Positions 27,525 to 36,762 are shown, counted from the first letter of the stretch. The stretch is 64,000 bases of DNA from Vibrio fluvialis (GCF_900460245.1 NZ_UHIP01000001.1:3105235-3169234), one strand, 5' to 3'. Notes: generated by a model not told the origin, from the sequence alone. Program-made: numbers and translations.

Positions 27525-29042
27525 GTGACGTTGAACAATAAAAGCCCATTTAGAAGGCTTAAACTCTTCCATAGCTGCTATCTATTTATCGGTTTGGTAC
27601 TCCTCACCTATGGCGTTTTGTTTTTTCAGTCAGTTCAAAACTATAAGTCAGAAACCAGATCTAGACTGAGCTTGTCTCTGGAGGTTCTCGATGGGCAATT
27701 TCAAGCAGCGACAGAGGCGGTCGACAATGTGCTCAGGCACATCACAGGGGATTGCTCCGCAGACGTTAATGCATTAGGCAATACGATAATCGCGGTTCCT
27801 AGCATTCAAAGTCTCAATGTGGTTAAACAGGGCACGGTTGTGTGCTCAACTTTTGAACCCAACATTGGAGGCGTCCTTCCGTCTACCACGTTTATCAATT
27901 TCAATGTCATCACTTCAAACATCGTTGTGCCAGGGAAAACTATCGTTGTTATCAAGTCGGGTAATGATGACCTTGCTGTCGCCGCGTCACTTCATGGGTT
28001 CATCTTATTTGGTGTTGTCAAAATTCTGGAAATGGAAACCCCTTTTCATATCAACACCAATACGGGTTGGGTTAATGAGAAGGGGCAGCTAGTCGCCACT
28101 GAAAACCCTGATACCTTGTACATTGAGTCGGGAGCTTTTCCGTATTCCATCAGCACCAGGTATGACTATCAGAAGATGTTTTTATACTTCTTGAAGTCAG
28201 ATGTTTGGTCACTACTGATCTTGTTACTTTTTTCTTCTGCAATCAGTGCGTTCTATTTCTTCTATGATTCAAAAAGAGAGGTAGTACAAGCATTAAGCAA
28301 GGGATTAAAAAAAGGGGAATTTGAGCCCTATGCCCAAGGGGTGACCGATTCAAACGGTGTTCTAACGGGTTGTGAAATACTCATGCGTTGGAACTACAAA
28401 TCGTCGTTGATTCGTCCAGATGACTTTATCCCGATTGCTGAAAAATCCGGACTGATAGTGCCAATGAGTATCCAGCTTATAGATAAAACCTATGAGTTTT
28501 TCCTTAAACACTATTACGCGGTATCGCCCGAGTTTCATGTTGCATTCAACATTAGCCCCATTCAACTGACCAAGCCTCATGCGCAAGGATTACTTAACTC
28601 CGTGGCTAAGTTTCGACAGTGTTCGAAGTTAAAATTCATTAAGGTCGTGTTGGAGTTAACCGAAAGACAAATTGTCTCTTACACCCCTGAAACGCTTGCA
28701 ACCATACGTAAGTTGCATGATATGGGCATTATTGTCGTTATCGATGATTTTGGCACAGGGTATTCTTCGCTTGAGAACATACTGGAGCTCAACATTGGTG
28801 GTTTGAAAATCGATAAGCGTTTTGTGGACAGATATCCGAGTGATGAGCTCAGTGCGAGTCTGATTGATAATATGGTGGACCTAGCAAACCGTTTGAAAGT
28901 CCATGTGGTGGCTGAAGGCGTGGAGACAAAAGAACAAGCCGAGGCTTTAAGACTTAAAGGTGTTCAGTATTTACAGGGCTATCTCTTCTACAAGCCATTG
29001 AGCTTAGACAATTTTGTTGGGGCTCTAAAAGCTGTTCATTGA
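27525..29042 (+). CDS. EAL-domain cyclic-di-GMP phosphodiesterase with CSS-type periplasmic sensor
   Basis: A 505-residue membrane protein predicted to hydrolyse c-di-GMP. A first membrane segment (about 16-36), a periplasmic domain with VVCSTF near residue 105 that resembles the redox-sensing CSS motif, a second membrane segment (about 226-246), then an EAL domain. Catalytic residues appear intact: EIL for EAL, FNISPIQL, LELTER, IDDFGTGYSS, LKIDKRF and EGVET, so it should be active. The start is GTG 27525. It is on the island and separate from neighbours. Confidence 0.9.
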   Translation: MTLNNKSPFRRLKLFHSCYLFIGLVLLTYGVLFFQSVQNYKSETRSRLSLSLEVLDGQFQAATEAVDNVLRHITGDCSADVNALGNTIIAVPSIQSLNVVKQGTVVCSTFEPNIGGVLPSTTFINFNVITSNIVVPGKTIVVIKSGNDDLAVAASLHGFILFGVVKILEMETPFHINTNTGWVNEKGQLVATENPDTLYIESGAFPYSISTRYDYQKMFLYFLKSDVWSLLILLLFSSAISAFYFFYDSKREVVQALSKGLKKGEFEPYAQGVTDSNGVLTGCEILMRWNYKSSLIRPDDFIPIAEKSGLIVPMSIQLIDKTYEFFLKHYYAVSPEFHVAFNISPIQLTKPHAQGLLNSVAKFRQCSKLKFIKVVLELTERQIVSYTPETLATIRKLHDMGIIVVIDDFGTGYSSLENILELNIGGLKIDKRFVDRYPSDELSASLIDNMVDLANRLKVHVVAEGVETKEQAEALRLKGVQYLQGYLFYKPLSLDNFVGALKAVH

Positions 29043-29183
29043 TACTGTTAAATTGTTTTTGCTCCATTAAGTGATTTAGTAACGTGACTTTAGGCTCACT
29101 CTGAAACGCGACGATTGACCCAATTTTAGTAATGCTACAAAGTGCTTATTAATATCGGATAAAATTTGAGTCAGGGATGAAAA

Positions 29184-31175
29184 GTGAAAATAAAAAACGT
29201 ACGAATTAAAAACTATCGTCTGCTCAAAGATGTGTCATTTTCGATTGATGAAAAAACAACCATTATTGTTGGGCGTAACAATACTGGGAAAACTTCATTT
29301 GCTGAGGCTTTTCGCAGTTTTCTGAATCATGCCGGTCCCAAGGTGCGTTATGAGGATTTCAATCAATCTTGTCTGACAGGTTTCGAAGATGCACTGAATG
29401 CTCTTCAAGGCGGTGCTGAAGATGATGTTGTGAGGCCGATGCTTCCAACAATCGAGCTAGAGTTACTCATTAATTATCAAGATAATGCAGATGAATATGG
29501 CGTCCTTGGCGATTTTATTATCGATTTTGATGACCAATTATTTGAAACAATTATCCTGATTTCTTATCAATTAAAAGATGGCAAGATCAGCGATTTTTTT
29601 AGTGGGCTCGATAGCGCCAACAGAAAGCAATATTTCTCGGATCTTAGAGCGAGGATAGAGCATTACTACGAGGCTACCGTTTACGCGGTCGAGCCGACAA
29701 ACCAGAGCAATAGCGCTAGGCTTGAGTTTGCGTCATTTAAAAAATTACTGCTGTCAGGGCTTATAAATGCGCAACGCGGTTTAGATGACGAAACGCACAA
29801 TGAACGTGATGTGCTTGGTAAATCGTTAGGTAATATTTTCAAAAGTGCGAGCAGCGTTGGAGCGCCTGAAGCTTTTAAGGCGCAATCAGCTGAGATCAAT
29901 ACAGTCGTCGAAGAATTGCAGGAAATCGTTGATACTGATTTTCAACAGAGAGTTCAAGCGTTATTGCCTACCTTGAATATTTTTGGATATCCGGGCTTGA
30001 ATGATCCCAATTTAAGCGCTGCAACCGAACTCAATGTGAAATCACTGCTGGAAAGTCATACCCGAGTTTACTATCAACGAGATGACCATTTTACATTGCC
30101 TGAAACCTATAACGGGCTGGGAATGCGGAATCTAATATTTATCCTCTTCCGAATTTATGAATATTTCCGTGAGTTTCAAAGCCATCAAACGCCACCGAAA
30201 GGACATGTAATTTTCATAGAAGAACCCGAAGCTCATCTTCATCCGCAAATGCAGGAAGTATTTATTCGACAACTTGAACAAATCGTCGAACAGTTCCAGC
30301 GCGAGCTGAATGGTCAACAGGTGTGGCCTGTACAATTTATCGTGAGTACTCATTCCTCGCATATTGCCAACGAAGCTGATTTTAGCAAGGTTCGTTATTT
30401 TCTATCCAAAAATGGAAATGAGACCAAAGTTAAGGATCTGGGCGTTGCTTTCCAAAGTGCCGAAGCAGCGGGCGACAAAGAGTTTTTGCATAAATACCTG
30501 ACGCTCACAAAATGCGACCTGTATTTTGCAGACCGAGCGATCCTCGTTGAAGGGGCGACTGAAAGGATATTGTTGCCTCAAATGATTAAAAAAGTTGACG
30601 CAGCTTTAGGGACTAACTTAAGACAGAAATACCTGTCAGTCGTCGAAATTGGTGGCGCTTATGCACACCACTTCTACAAATTCATAGATTTTCTTGAGCT
30701 TAAAACCCTCTTTATTACTGACTTAGACGCAGTTGACTCAAAACAACATCATGCCGCTGTAATGGTGAGCCAGGGGGATAGATCGAGTAACGTAGGAATT
30801 TCGAAATGGTTTGGCGAGGAGGGGTATTCTGACTTAGCCACTATTAGAGCTAAAGATTCAGATTCTAAAATTCTCGGATGTCGGCGACTTGCTTTTCAGG
30901 TAGATGAAGATGTTAGTGGTTTATGTGGCCGCAGCTTTGAAGATGCATTTATCTTGGTTAATAGCCAGTTATTCCAGCTAAATAACTTAACTGGTTCCGC
31001 ACTTGAGAACGCTGTTTATGACAAGGCAAAAGATATCGGCAAAAAGAGCAAAGCTGATTTTGCTATTGAATATTGTATAAGTAATACGGATTGGCTCGTC
31101 CCCAAGTATATCCAAGAAGGGTGCGCATGGTTAGACGAAGACCCAACAGTTGCTGTTGAAGGAGTGCAATCATGA
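29184..31175 (+). CDS. gajA: GajA-like OLD-family ATPase/TOPRIM nuclease (Gabija)
   Basis: GajA is the nucleotide-sensing nuclease of the Gabija anti-phage system. The 663 residues have an ABC-type ATPase with Walker A GRNNTGKTSF (about 30-39) and Walker B VIFIEEPEAHLHPQM (about 341), then a TOPRIM domain with ILVEGATERILLPQ (about 452) and TDLDAVD (about 512). The protein is longer than the first described GajA (about 580 residues). The GTG start follows CAGGGA. The ATGA overlap with the downstream UvrD-like helicase gene is the Gabija arrangement. Confidence 0.87.
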   Translation: MKIKNVRIKNYRLLKDVSFSIDEKTTIIVGRNNTGKTSFAEAFRSFLNHAGPKVRYEDFNQSCLTGFEDALNALQGGAEDDVVRPMLPTIELELLINYQDNADEYGVLGDFIIDFDDQLFETIILISYQLKDGKISDFFSGLDSANRKQYFSDLRARIEHYYEATVYAVEPTNQSNSARLEFASFKKLLLSGLINAQRGLDDETHNERDVLGKSLGNIFKSASSVGAPEAFKAQSAEINTVVEELQEIVDTDFQQRVQALLPTLNIFGYPGLNDPNLSAATELNVKSLLESHTRVYYQRDDHFTLPETYNGLGMRNLIFILFRIYEYFREFQSHQTPPKGHVIFIEEPEAHLHPQMQEVFIRQLEQIVEQFQRELNGQQVWPVQFIVSTHSSHIANEADFSKVRYFLSKNGNETKVKDLGVAFQSAEAAGDKEFLHKYLTLTKCDLYFADRAILVEGATERILLPQMIKKVDAALGTNLRQKYLSVVEIGGAYAHHFYKFIDFLELKTLFITDLDAVDSKQHHAAVMVSQGDRSSNVGISKWFGEEGYSDLATIRAKDSDSKILGCRRLAFQVDEDVSGLCGRSFEDAFILVNSQLFQLNNLTGSALENAVYDKAKDIGKKSKADFAIEYCISNTDWLVPKYIQEGCAWLDEDPTVAVEGVQS

Positions 31176-32923
31176 CTGCATTGAACCCCGCAGCACAGGC
31201 GTCGGTAGAGACACTTGAAAGCTTGAGAGGTTGTATTGACCAAGGACAATGTTTCAGACTGGAAGCTGGGGCTGGAGCAGGTAAAACATATTCGTTAATT
31301 GAGTCGCTCAAGTATCTAATTTCTTTACGAGCGAATGAGTTGGCCATCTCAGGAAAACAGGTTGCATGCATCACTTACACAAACGTGGCGAAAGATGAGA
31401 TCAAGGCAAGAACCGATAATAATCCAGTCATTTTTGCGGATACGATTCATGCGTTCATTTGGAGTATTTTGCAAAACTACCAGGAGCAGTTGAGACAACT
31501 TATTCCTACGCTGGGAGAAAAGTGGCAAGAGAGAATTGCAGAATCGGCGGGAATTAGTCATCAAACTGTTAAGTACGATATAGGTTATGCGTCGATTAAA
31601 GAGCATGAAATTTCTCTGCATCATGACGATGTAGTCGCGTTAATGGCTCGCATGTTGGCCTTTCCCAAATTCCAGAAATTACTGAAAAGTAAATTCCCAA
31701 TTATCTTTATCGATGAATATCAAGACACTGATAGCGCACTTGCCGAAAGTATCGTGCAAAACCTGATTGATAATGATTCGGGAGTTGTGGTTGGCCTTTT
31801 TGGTGATCACTGGCAAAAAATTTACGGCTCGTCAGCCTGTGGGTTGATCCAGAGCCCTGCAGGAAAAATCATCGAGATTGGCAAACGAGCCAATTTCCGT
31901 TCTGATAAAAACATCGTTGAATGCCTGAATCGCATGCGCCCGGAATTACCTCAAGCCGAATCCGACCCAAGCTCTGTTGGAGGTATAAAGGTCTACCATT
32001 CAAATGATTGGCAAGGTGCACGTCAAACTGGTGCACATTGGAAAGATGATCTTTCTGAGGAAGAAACTAGACGATTTATCCAGCAAACCAAATCATTAAT
32101 GGTTGAACATGGTTGGGATATGTCGTTATCTAAAACCAAAATATTGTTTCTGACGAATAACTTGATAGCTACCGAACAGAAATTTAAGACTTTGGCTGAT
32201 TGTTTCAAATATTCAGAAGACTATCTGAAAAAAAATGACAAATACATTGAGTTCTTTGTTGATACTGTCGAGTTAACGGCGCTAGCTTTCCAACAACGTA
32301 AGTATGGTGAATTGCTTCAGATTAAAAAGAAAAACCGCTCCTACTTAACGTCGCAAGCTGACAAAACTGCTTGGATTGAGAATTTAGAAAAGTTAATGCG
32401 ACTTAGAGACACATCTACAATCGGTGATGTTTTAGACCTGTTGATAATTACTAGTATGCCGAGAGTACCGGCAAAAGTCGCAGATTCTGAAGTCCGCTAT
32501 CAGACACTATCTGCCCGTGACCAAAATTCATTGGAGCCAGATGAATTGAGTTTCGTCGACAAAATTAGGCGTCTTCGCGCTGTGTCTTACTCTGAAGTCA
32601 TAAATTTGGCCGAGTACATAAATGATAAAACCCCGTTTTCAACCAAGCATGGAGTAAAAGGTGCCCAGTTTGATAATGTACTAGTAGTCTGCGGTCGTGG
32701 CTGGAATCACTACAACTGGGATCAAATGCTTGAATGGATAGATGACGGTGTCCCAAAAGGAAGATACGAGACTTTTGAACGAAATAGAAACTTGTTTTAT
32801 GTCAGCTGTTCTCGGGCGAAACATAACCTCACGCTCCTCTTTACGCAGCACCTCTCTGATAAATCACTTACTGCCCTTGGTAAAATCTTTGGGAACGAAA
32901 ATATCAAAGGCAGCCCATTTTAG
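31172..32923 (+). CDS. gajB: GajB-like UvrD/Rep helicase (Gabija)
   Basis: GajB is the helicase partner activated by DNA ends. The 583-residue superfamily 1 protein has Walker A EAGAGAGKTYS (about 30-40), AcITYTN motif Ia as ACITYTNVAKDEI, Walker B IFIDEYQDTD (about 178), and the C-terminal motif FYVSCSRAKHNLTLLFT. It overlaps gajA by four bases. It is longer than the reference GajB (about 490), so subtype variation or a related OLD-UvrD system remains possible. Confidence 0.87.
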   Translation: MTALNPAAQASVETLESLRGCIDQGQCFRLEAGAGAGKTYSLIESLKYLISLRANELAISGKQVACITYTNVAKDEIKARTDNNPVIFADTIHAFIWSILQNYQEQLRQLIPTLGEKWQERIAESAGISHQTVKYDIGYASIKEHEISLHHDDVVALMARMLAFPKFQKLLKSKFPIIFIDEYQDTDSALAESIVQNLIDNDSGVVVGLFGDHWQKIYGSSACGLIQSPAGKIIEIGKRANFRSDKNIVECLNRMRPELPQAESDPSSVGGIKVYHSNDWQGARQTGAHWKDDLSEEETRRFIQQTKSLMVEHGWDMSLSKTKILFLTNNLIATEQKFKTLADCFKYSEDYLKKNDKYIEFFVDTVELTALAFQQRKYGELLQIKKKNRSYLTSQADKTAWIENLEKLMRLRDTSTIGDVLDLLIITSMPRVPAKVADSEVRYQTLSARDQNSLEPDELSFVDKIRRLRAVSYSEVINLAEYINDKTPFSTKHGVKGAQFDNVLVVCGRGWNHYNWDQMLEWIDDGVPKGRYETFERNRNLFYVSCSRAKHNLTLLFTQHLSDKSLTALGKIFGNENIKGSPF

Positions 32924-33210
32924 TTTTGAAATAAATTAAACAAGATTTGAGTGTCGTGGTCAGGCGTATAGCGAGCTTTTTGATGTCTATACATCAATTG
33001 GCGAAATTGAACTGGCTGAGTCTTCATTCGGTGAAGAAAGTGAAATACCATATGAACCAATTTCACCACACATACAAAGTGTTTAATGATTCAAGATACT
33101 TTCTATTATCTGAACGGATGCCACTAAGTCATTTTCGCTTAGAAGCTTTTGTCCAAAAATGAGTTTAGAAGGCTGACTTATTGATTGTGCAGCTTGTGTG
33201 TATAGAAGCA
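32924..33210. other. Intergenic region after gajB, no gene called
   Basis: A 71-codon frame from a TTG at 32947 has no ribosome site and no recognisable domain, and may be degenerate sequence. No repeat or tRNA was seen. Confidence 0.4.
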
Positions 33211-33244
33211 AAAAAAAGAATGGGGAGCGTAATTGCTCCCCATT
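33211..33244 (-). terminator. Terminator of the minus-strand radC-to-peptide cluster
   Basis: A perfect 10-bp stem (33219-33228 with 33235-33244) is followed on the minus strand by a T-run (33211-33217). It lies 25 bases past the last gene of the leftward cluster. Confidence 0.85.
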
Positions 33245-33269
33245 GTCATTTTTACCGCTGCTGGTGGCG

Positions 33270-33497
33270 TTACTTTTCTTTGACTGTTTCACAGCCGTCA
33301 GGAACAGTAATGGTCGCTACGTCCTTACCTTTCTGTTGCGCCTCTTTCACATCCATTTTGTATTGAGTGCATTTGCCCACACTGACGTTGACGGCTCCCG
33401 AATCTGCGGATGGGTTGCCGCCTAGTGTTCCACCAGCAAAGGCTGAAGAGGTAGAGAAAACTAACGCTGTAGTGATAAGTAGAGATGACTTGTTCAT
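33270..33497 (-). CDS. Small exported protein of 75 residues
   Basis: Not recognised. It has a clear signal peptide (NKSSLLITTALVFSTSSAFA) leaving a mature peptide of about 54 residues with Gly/Ser-rich start, two cysteines (GKCTQY and DGCETV) that could form one disulfide, and a Lys-rich end. The ATG follows AAGGAT. It is the last gene of the leftward cluster, after the lipoprotein. Probable periplasmic location; function unknown. Confidence 0.7.
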   Translation of the reverse strand: MNKSSLLITTALVFSTSSAFAGGTLGGNPSADSGAVNVSVGKCTQYKMDVKEAQQKGKDVATITVPDGCETVKEK

Positions 33498-33544
33498 AGT
33501 TGATCCTTACGAGTTGTTTTAGTGTGTTATTGAGGGATAGAGAG

Positions 33545-33913
33545 TTAGAAGGTGTAAACAAAGGTACCTGCACTGGAGGTGACTTCGATTTCTTTCACGT
33601 TGTCGACGGTGCAGTTGTTGCTGTATCCGGTGTAGGTTTGGCCGAAGTTTAATGAAACGTTTCTTGATAGCTCTGAGGTCGTGCCTGCGGGTAATCGGCA
33701 GTTGCCTCGGTTAACCACCACATTGCTAATTACGGTGTTGTCAGTGATGGCTTGTAGGTCAAAGGCCAATGTTCCCCAGTGAGGGTTAGCTGATATCGAC
33801 ACTTCAATATCTGCTGTTGCTGCTTGAGCCTCTTTTTGGTCTCCACAAGCGGTGAGTCCGATAAACAGCACGTTCATAGCGGCGTATCGGAGTAGGGTGT
33901 TGATTAATGTCAT
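33545..33913 (-). CDS. Putative lipoprotein of 122 residues
   Basis: Not recognised. A short hydrophobic signal ends in the lipobox LTAC (cysteine about residue 22), so it should be a lipid-anchored envelope protein. The mature part is beta-rich with two cysteines (GNCRLP and NNCTVD) that may pair. The ATG at 33913 has a GGAGAG site. It lies between the WYL regulator and the small exported protein on one strand; a shared envelope function is inferred only from this order. Confidence 0.7.
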   Translation of the reverse strand: MTLINTLLRYAAMNVLFIGLTACGDQKEAQAATADIEVSISANPHWGTLAFDLQAITDNTVISNVVVNRGNCRLPAGTTSELSRNVSLNFGQTYTGYSNNCTVDNVKEIEVTSSAGTFVYTF

Positions 33914-33943
33914 AACGGTGCTCTCCTTATCGGTGAGTGAAAT

Positions 33944-34678
33944 TCAGGACGCACTGATTCCATCGTGTTCACGCATGAACCGCTCAAGATTGAAATCAGT
34001 CGGATAGGTAAAAGAAAACGTCGATACACTGGCCTCATCAATCAAAGGCAAAGCTAGGGTGCGTATCGTGTGTTGACCGGTTAATCGAAAGAGCAGCAAG
34101 AGCGCGTCACACTGAACCGAGAGTCCCAGTGGCTCAATGAGCGCCTTCTCTTGCTGCAATACTTGGCTAGATATCTTGAGCATACGGTTGTGCAGTAATG
34201 CCGTGTGTACCGCATTCAACACTTGCCGTTGCTCGTCACTCCACTCGCGAATAGTGGGCAATGCCACATGTACTTTTGCTAACCATTCTTGCTCTTTTGA
34301 ATGTGCTGAACCCTTGTGTGGCAAGGGTTTGTCTCTCTCCGAGGAGGACCCTTGCCCATAATTCAGTGCATCAGGAACAAGCGGCAGTAAGTACTTGTTG
34401 GTCAGTTGCCAATAGAGCATTTCCTGCTTGTTGAGCTTCAGTAATTGCTCTGAGGTTTTGCGATAAACATGGGGCATGCTCATCGAATCACACTCCACGT
34501 TAAACACTTCGACAATGATGTCATCGAGGTAGCGTTTAATGCTGCGCGTGGTGCGGTGGATATCGAGTAGGGCTAACTGCTGCTGCAACTCCCTAACGGT
34601 GATCCATCGATGTTGAGGAATAAGCATCAGCGTGTGCAGCAAAGCGGATAACCCTTCAATGCTGGTTTTATTGCTCAT
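33944..34678 (-). CDS. WYL-domain transcriptional regulator
   Basis: A 244-residue protein with an N-terminal winged helix (RWITVRELQQQLALLDIHRTTRSIKRYLDD), as in DeoR/YafY-type regulators, and a C-terminal region resembling a WYL domain (EPLGLSVQCDALLLLFRLTG, then RTLALPLIDEASVS and FNLERFMRE). WYL regulators sense nucleic acid or small ligands and often sit in defence islands. Two palindromes immediately upstream are candidate operators for autoregulation. Confidence 0.78.
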   Translation of the reverse strand: MSNKTSIEGLSALLHTLMLIPQHRWITVRELQQQLALLDIHRTTRSIKRYLDDIIVEVFNVECDSMSMPHVYRKTSEQLLKLNKQEMLYWQLTNKYLLPLVPDALNYGQGSSSERDKPLPHKGSAHSKEQEWLAKVHVALPTIREWSDEQRQVLNAVHTALLHNRMLKISSQVLQQEKALIEPLGLSVQCDALLLLFRLTGQHTIRTLALPLIDEASVSTFSFTYPTDFNLERFMREHDGISAS

Positions 34679-34718
34679 GACTACGCTCTCAATACATCAA
34701 AGCTCCACACCGGAGTCG

Positions 34719-34764
34719 GACATTTAATGTCGGGAGAATAGAGGTGGGTCAGACACATAATGTC
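34719..34764. promoter_or_regulatory. Pair of palindromes upstream of the WYL regulator
   Basis: GACATTTAATGTC (34719-34731) is a perfect palindrome and GACACATAATGTC (34752-34764) a near match. Their centres are 33 bases apart, about three helical turns. They lie in the probable promoter of the WYL gene. Confidence 0.45.
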
Positions 34765-34816
34765 CAACGGTGAAAACAGCATCAATCGGCATCACCAAAG
34801 CGTGAGCCGATTAACA

Positions 34817-34993
34817 TTAACGAGGCTTATGCTTATCACTGAGCTCGGCAATCGCTACCAATAACCCAATCAACAGCACCACCAGAAACCCTAAAGTGGA
34901 TAGGGCTCCAATAGCGCCGAAAAACGGGGAGAGTGAAAACAGCGTAATGAGGGCGGTGACAAGTTTGATGATTTGTAGAAGAAGGGAAGTCAT
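34817..34993 (-). CDS. Small membrane protein of 58 residues
   Basis: A short minus-strand frame encodes MTSLLLQIIKLVTALITLFS at the start, a SPFFGAIGALS turn, then a second hydrophobic stretch (GFLVVLLIGLLVAIA) and a charged tail ELSDKHKPR. Two membrane helices with a positive C-terminus suggest an inner-membrane peptide. It lies three bases before the end of the upstream DUF2787 gene on the same strand, supporting a real operon member. Function unknown; holin-like or sensor peptide are both possible. Confidence 0.6.
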   Translation of the reverse strand: MTSLLLQIIKLVTALITLFSLSPFFGAIGALSTLGFLVVLLIGLLVAIAELSDKHKPR

Positions 34994-34996
34994 GAG

Positions 34997-35440
34997 TTAT
35001 TGCGGGGTGACGGCTATCTCGTTGTAAGCGTCCGTATCGACATAGGCAAGAAAGTTATTCTCCCATAGCCGATACAGCTCTTTGGCATCACGGCTACCTT
35101 GCATCGGTAGCCAGCCACGATAGGCCATAAAGAACTGCCCAACCCGAAAATCGAAATCCAAGTTGCGCTCTAGCTCTGGATAGTAGTTACCCATATAAGC
35201 AAAGTCGGTGATGTACTCAATGCTCCATTCCCCTGTTGAAGTTTGGCAAATCGCCATCTCAACCGGATGGAAGCCTCCTTCCTCCGCGCTGTAACTTTTA
35301 TCGCGAAAATTAAACACTAGATAACGGCTGGTGGTCAGTGCTTCATTACTCAGCAAATGAGCGGTGAACTGTTCACTTAGCAGCTTATGCAGTTTCTTGG
35401 ACACAGGTAGTGATGATGCTGTGAAGGTTAATTTGGACAT
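34997..35440 (-). CDS. DUF2787 family protein, copy 1
   Basis: A 147-residue protein. The blocks YLVFNFRDKSYSAEEGGFHPVEM and FFMAYRGWLP, with a D-F-A-Y-M strand between, fit the DUF2787 family common in Vibrio and Shewanella islands beside radC. No catalytic motif can be named; no signal peptide. Same strand as radC and the second copy, with which it shares the pattern G(F/L)HPVE/HPIE. Function is not known. Confidence 0.75.
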   Translation of the reverse strand: MSKLTFTASSLPVSKKLHKLLSEQFTAHLLSNEALTTSRYLVFNFRDKSYSAEEGGFHPVEMAICQTSTGEWSIEYITDFAYMGNYYPELERNLDFDFRVGQFFMAYRGWLPMQGSRDAKELYRLWENNFLAYVDTDAYNEIAVTPQ

Positions 35441-35491
35441 AGTGAGTCCTCCTTGTTTCAGGATTCAAATAAGAAATGAGAGAGTGAGAAT

Positions 35492-35935
35492 TTAGTGGAA
35501 CGTACCGACCATTGTCAGTTGCACGTTATCAAAGACGTTTCTAGAAAGGTGGCGAGCAAAGGCTTTCATCCATACTGAGAGCAGTTCTTGTACCTCTGGG
35601 TGGGATAAATCCGTGCTCCCCACATCGGGTTGATAGCACCAACGATTAGCAAGGTGAAAGTACAACTCAGGCTCAACGGTTGTACTGTTGTCATCGGGAT
35701 AAGAGAAGCTGGCAAAGAACACCACCAGCCAAGGGCTAGAGGCTGACTCACGTTTAAGTTGCACCTCAATGGGATGTAAACCTTGTCGATGTCGGTAGTA
35801 ACTCATTTGGCGGCAGTTCAGCACGAGTCGTTCCGCATTGTCCAAGATGTCGTATCTATTCAGAAGTGCTTCCAATGACGTATGTAGCGCATCATCAATA
35901 GAAAGCTCACCATAATGTTGCTCAATCATAACCAC
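35492..35935 (-). CDS. DUF2787 family protein, copy 2
   Basis: A 147-residue paralog with [32 protein letters not shown] and a C-terminal helix [11 protein letters not shown]. It overlaps the end of radC by ten bases, so it is translated from the same message; the ATG at 35929 may be used instead of 35935. The tandem of two divergent DUF2787 copies after radC is a recurrent island arrangement in vibrios. Function unknown. Confidence 0.74.
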   Translation of the reverse strand: MVMIEQHYGELSIDDALHTSLEALLNRYDILDNAERLVLNCRQMSYYRHRQGLHPIEVQLKRESASSPWLVVFFASFSYPDDNSTTVEPELYFHLANRWCYQPDVGSTDLSHPEVQELLSVWMKAFARHLSRNVFDNVQLTMVGTFH

Positions 35936-36399
35936 CCCCTTTCAGCAAATGAGGTGCAGGTATCGCCTGTCACGATATGGTCGAGAACTCGTACATCCAC
36001 CAGCGCTAAAGCATCTTTGAGTCTTTCGGTTATGCGTCTGTCTGCTTGAGATGGCGTTGAGTCTCCAGATGGATGGTTATGGGCGAATATCACCGCTGCG
36101 GCATTGACTTCCAAGACTGCTTTCACCACTTCTCGCGGGTAGACACTGGCCGCATCCACTGTTCCATGAAACAGCTCTTTAAATTCAATCAGTCGGTTTT
36201 GGTTATCTAGTAGCAATAAGGCAAACACTTCACGCTCATAGCTGCCTAGCTTACAGCGCACATACTCTTTGGTGGCATCAGGGTTTGTGAGGGCATCACC
36301 ACGCACGTAGCGCGTAGCCAGTATCTCAGCGGCATGCTCTAGGATTTCATTTTCCTGATAGCGTTGCTGCTTTTGGTAATCGGGTGTTTTGGGATTCAT
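35926..36399 (-). CDS. radC: RadC-like JAB/MPN-domain protein
   Basis: A 157-residue RadC-type protein with the JAMM metal motif: glutamate in [14 protein letters not shown], then [16 protein letters not shown] (His-x-His, Ser, Asp). It lacks the N-terminal helix-hairpin-helix part of chromosomal RadC, as do most island copies. The historical DNA-repair label is doubtful; the biochemical role is unsettled. It is first in the leftward cluster and divergent from the RT locus across about 215 bases. Confidence 0.88.
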   Translation of the reverse strand: MNPKTPDYQKQQRYQENEILEHAAEILATRYVRGDALTNPDATKEYVRCKLGSYEREVFALLLLDNQNRLIEFKELFHGTVDAASVYPREVVKAVLEVNAAAVIFAHNHPSGDSTPSQADRRITERLKDALALVDVRVLDHIVTGDTCTSFAERGWL

Positions 36400-36615
36400 T
36401 TCGGGCTCCTGTCGGAATCAATGATGGGGTTTCACATTGATGACATATGCCTGAAGATTTTTGGGTTGAGGGGGACTTAGCTATGTGAACTGAAGACATC
36501 TGTACGGTTTTACGAGGAAGTGTGATTATTCTCATGTCTAATGACTCAATATCAACCGGAGTGAATATAAAATCATGTAAACTGCATCTAGGTTTTAGTT
36601 GGCATAGGAACACGA
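36400..36615. promoter_or_regulatory. Divergent promoter region between radC and the RT locus
   Basis: No protein frame is supportable. A weak inverted pair TCAATG/CATTGA lies near 36418-36440. Promoters for radC and the RT locus must be here, and a structured RNA partner of the RT could begin here, but none is evident by eye. Confidence 0.35.
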
Positions 36616-36753
36616 ATGGTTTCGTCAAATTTTGAATTTTCACGAGGTGTAAATGATAGCGATGATCTCTTTAATAAACAGCTAGAGCTTGTTGGACAAG
36701 CTTATGATGAAGCCGAAGCTACTAACAAACGTACCTCGAAAGTAAAAAGATAA
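36616..36753 (+). CDS. Possible 45-residue ORF upstream of the reverse transcriptase
   Basis: The ATG at 36616 has an AGGAA site and opens a hydrophilic frame (SSNFEFSRGVNDSDDLFNKQ, then a Lys/Arg-rich end). A perfect 7-bp hairpin with 3-base loop (36686-36692 with 36696-36702) lies inside it and a strong terminator follows at once. The interval could therefore encode a small protein, a leader peptide or a short RNA. No similarity recognised. Confidence 0.5.
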   Translation: MVSSNFEFSRGVNDSDDLFNKQLELVGQAYDEAEATNKRTSKVKR

Positions 36754-36762
36754 CTTCTTATT

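Noticed and set aside
32947-33162. 71-codon TTG-initiated frame after gajB
   Set aside because: No ribosome site and no recognisable domain; could be remnant DNA.
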